A stretch of DNA of 64,000 nt from an uncultured Oscillospiraceae bacterium. GTDB lineage: Bacteria > Bacillota > Clostridia > Oscillospirales > Oscillospiraceae. Each line of letters starts with the position of its first letter. Positions within the stretch are counted from its first letter, which is position 1. A model generated the notes under the pieces. The model was not told the origin of the DNA. It did no database searches and saw only the letters and a program-made list of their open reading frames with translations. Below, in pieces: positions 54,401 through 57,400 of this stretch. The stretch spans positions 104,164 to 168,163 of the forward strand of contig CAJUAS010000001.1 of assembly GCA_910584395.1 (NCBI GenBank), given 5' to 3'. The position numbers were made by a program, and so were the translations under genes.

Positions 54401-57400
54401 GTGTTTGTGCCGAAGGTATAAATGGTACTCTCGATGATCGGGCCGAGAATGGTGGGATCGGGCAGTACCGCGCGTTTCCCCCGGAGGATGGCGGTATGGT
54501 ACTGGCCTGCGGCCACACCCACCGCGTCAGTAATGTCGACGCCGTTGTCATCCACCAAGGCGGTGGCATACTGGACAAAGCCGAGGCCGTTCTGATCCGC
54601 AGAGGCGGCACGGCCGAGCTGGCCGTAGCGGTAGTCGCCGGCCGCCATAATGCGTCCGCCCGTGCCGCGGGTGGGGTCGCCCTCGGTAAGCACGGCGGTG
54701 TGATAAAAGCCCGCGCCGATCTGGATCACGCTGTCCACAAGGATGCCCGCGCCCTCGCCGGTGTTGCTGTACTGGCGCATATAGTCCACCGCCACCCCGT
54801 ACCGGGTGCCGTCTTCATCAATTTCGTGAGGGCCAATACCCAACTGGCCATATGTATTGTCGCCCCATGCAGCCACATAGGTGCTGTCGCTGCCGCTGGT
54901 GCCGCCCACGTTGGCGTAGGGGAACGGGCCGATGGCCAGAGAGTGCCAGCCGCCGCCCGCCACTTCGGTGGCTGCGGTCAGATACTTCATTTCCGGGGTC
55001 TGGCCGTTAACGTCGCGCACCACCCGGTCGGGGTATGTGCGAATATCGCCGATGGCGCTGACCTTATACCCCGTGCCGAGCTGTGCCTTGGAGTTATCGC
55101 CCCAAGTATAAACCCAGCCGGTGTCGCCTACGGCGGCCATGGAGTGATACCCGCCGGCGGCAATGCTGGTCGCGCCCATCAGGTAGTTGCTGCCGCTCTC
55201 GTCGCCGCTTGCACCCGCAGTCACCTGAATGGGATAGCAGCTCCAAGTGTCCTTCAGCTTCTCCACCGCCGCCTGATCCACTTCCACCTGAATGGTGTCG
55301 CCATGGACCTCATAGGTAATATACACATCCTCGTTCTGGCCCAACTGGCCTCTGGAGTTGTCGCCCCAAGCGTACACCGAGCCGTCCGCCGTCCGGGCCA
55401 ACGCATGGTTGAAGCCGGCGGAGATCTCCTTTATTAAGGTAAGGCGACTCATCACAGGCTTGCTTTCCCGCGTGCCCAGTCCGGTCACGCGCATGGGATA
55501 GGGCGCATAGGGCAGCTCCTCGTAGCTCTTGCCCGTACCCAACTGGCCGTAGCTGTTGTCGCCCCATGCCCAGACCGTACCGTCGGACTTCAGCGCGACG
55601 GTAAAGTTCTCGCCGGTGCGGACCATAGGCGTTGCAAAGTTGTTGGCGTCCTCGATGATGACCTTCAGCTTGCCTGCATAGACGCCGTTAATGTCCACAT
55701 CCGCCGCGTCCTCCACAATGCCCACGATGGTGAACACATCCTTCAGATCGGTGGGCTCCAGCACGGCGTTGTTCCGGCTCAGCTTCTCCCAAGGCTCTTG
55801 GTGATCCTTGGTGTCGGTGATGTCCAGATTGGGGATCTCCTCGGTGTGGGTATAGCCATAGATCATCTCGCTGTCCTTGGCGCTGGGCACAGCCCGGTCG
55901 CGCTCGGAGATGTTAAAGCCCACACTATAATAACGCTTCATTCCACTCTTGAACACCACCGCATACTGCTGGTCGGTGAGGGTGATGGAATATTGGAGGC
56001 TGACAGCCTTCAAGGCGTCGAACTGCTCGTCGTTCAGCTCCATCAGGTTCTCGTCGTCCTCGGTGGGATCAATCTGGGTGAGCTTGGACACGGGGATGGA
56101 CGCCACGTTGGGCGCGATGTCCGCATCGCCGTCCTCACCCTGAACAGGCACGGTTTCCGGCTGGACCGCGTAACGGGCGGTAAGCTGGGTGGTGGTCTCG
56201 CCGGTGTCCTCATCGGTCATGGTTGTAAAGACCCACACCTTGTCATAGATCAGGTTCTGGCTCACGCCGTAGCCGACCCGAATGGGAACTGCCACAGAGT
56301 CGTTGTCCGCCATGGGGTCACCCTTGCTGTTGACCATGGTCCGCAAGGTGGGGGCTGCGCCAAGCTGATAGACAAAGTTGTAGCCCGTGCCAAAGACCTC
56401 GCCCGCTTCATCCCACAAAATGGAGAAGTTATCGCCGGCGGACACGCCCACCGAGCCGGTCACATACTTCAGCTCCCCGCTGTTAATGTTGCCGTTCTCG
56501 TCGCGGGTGAAGTTCTCGGACAGCATCTTGGTGGGGGTACGCTTCTGGCTGCTGGTGTTGACGCCCGAACCGTCCGAGCTGACCTGACCGGAGTCACTGC
56601 TCTGGCCCAACTGTCCACGGGTGTCGTAACCCCAGCCGTAAGTATAGTAGATGTCGTCCCGGCTGTCGTTGCTGCTCTTGGGCCGCTCGCGAACCACGGA
56701 CAAGGTGTGGTCAATACCCGCGGACACGCTTACCGTGCGGATGTCGAACTCGTTGGCGTCGCGGTAGACCACTTCCGTGGGCAGGATGGCGTAGGTGTTT
56801 TCCTCGTCCTTAGGGTCGGGCTGAGGAGAGTTGTCGCCCACCTGACCGCGGTCATTCTGCCCCCAGCCAAACACCGTGGTGGTGTCGGTGCGAACGCCGT
56901 CCACCATATTAAGGTTGGCGGTGATGGCCATCATGTGGCCGTAGCCGTGCTCATCGTTGCTGGCCGCGCCGCCCGCGCTCACCGCGACTGCGCCGCCAAA
57001 ACCAGAAGTCTTGGTGGTCCATTCGCTGCCGTTGCGGGTCATGTAGGCCTGCACCTCGCCGGCAGTGGACTGCTGGAACCACTCGTTGTCACTGCCGTCG
57101 CTGGGTTTATGGTTGAGACCCAACTGGCCGCGGCGGTTGTCGCCCCAAGTGTAGACCTTCCCCGCCGCGCTCAACGCCACCGAGATAGAGCCGCCCGCCG
57201 CGATGGACACGATCCCGGTCAAAGGCTTGTCGTTTCCGTCTTTGACCACCACCGGGTAACCACTATAGTAGAACTTTCCGGCCTCGCTGTACGTCAAGTC
57301 CTCAACCTTTACACCCAACTGCCCGTAGCTGCCGCCGCCCCAAGCGTACACCGTGCCGTCCGCCGCCAGCGCCAGCGCATGGTTGCCGCCAGCCTCGATA

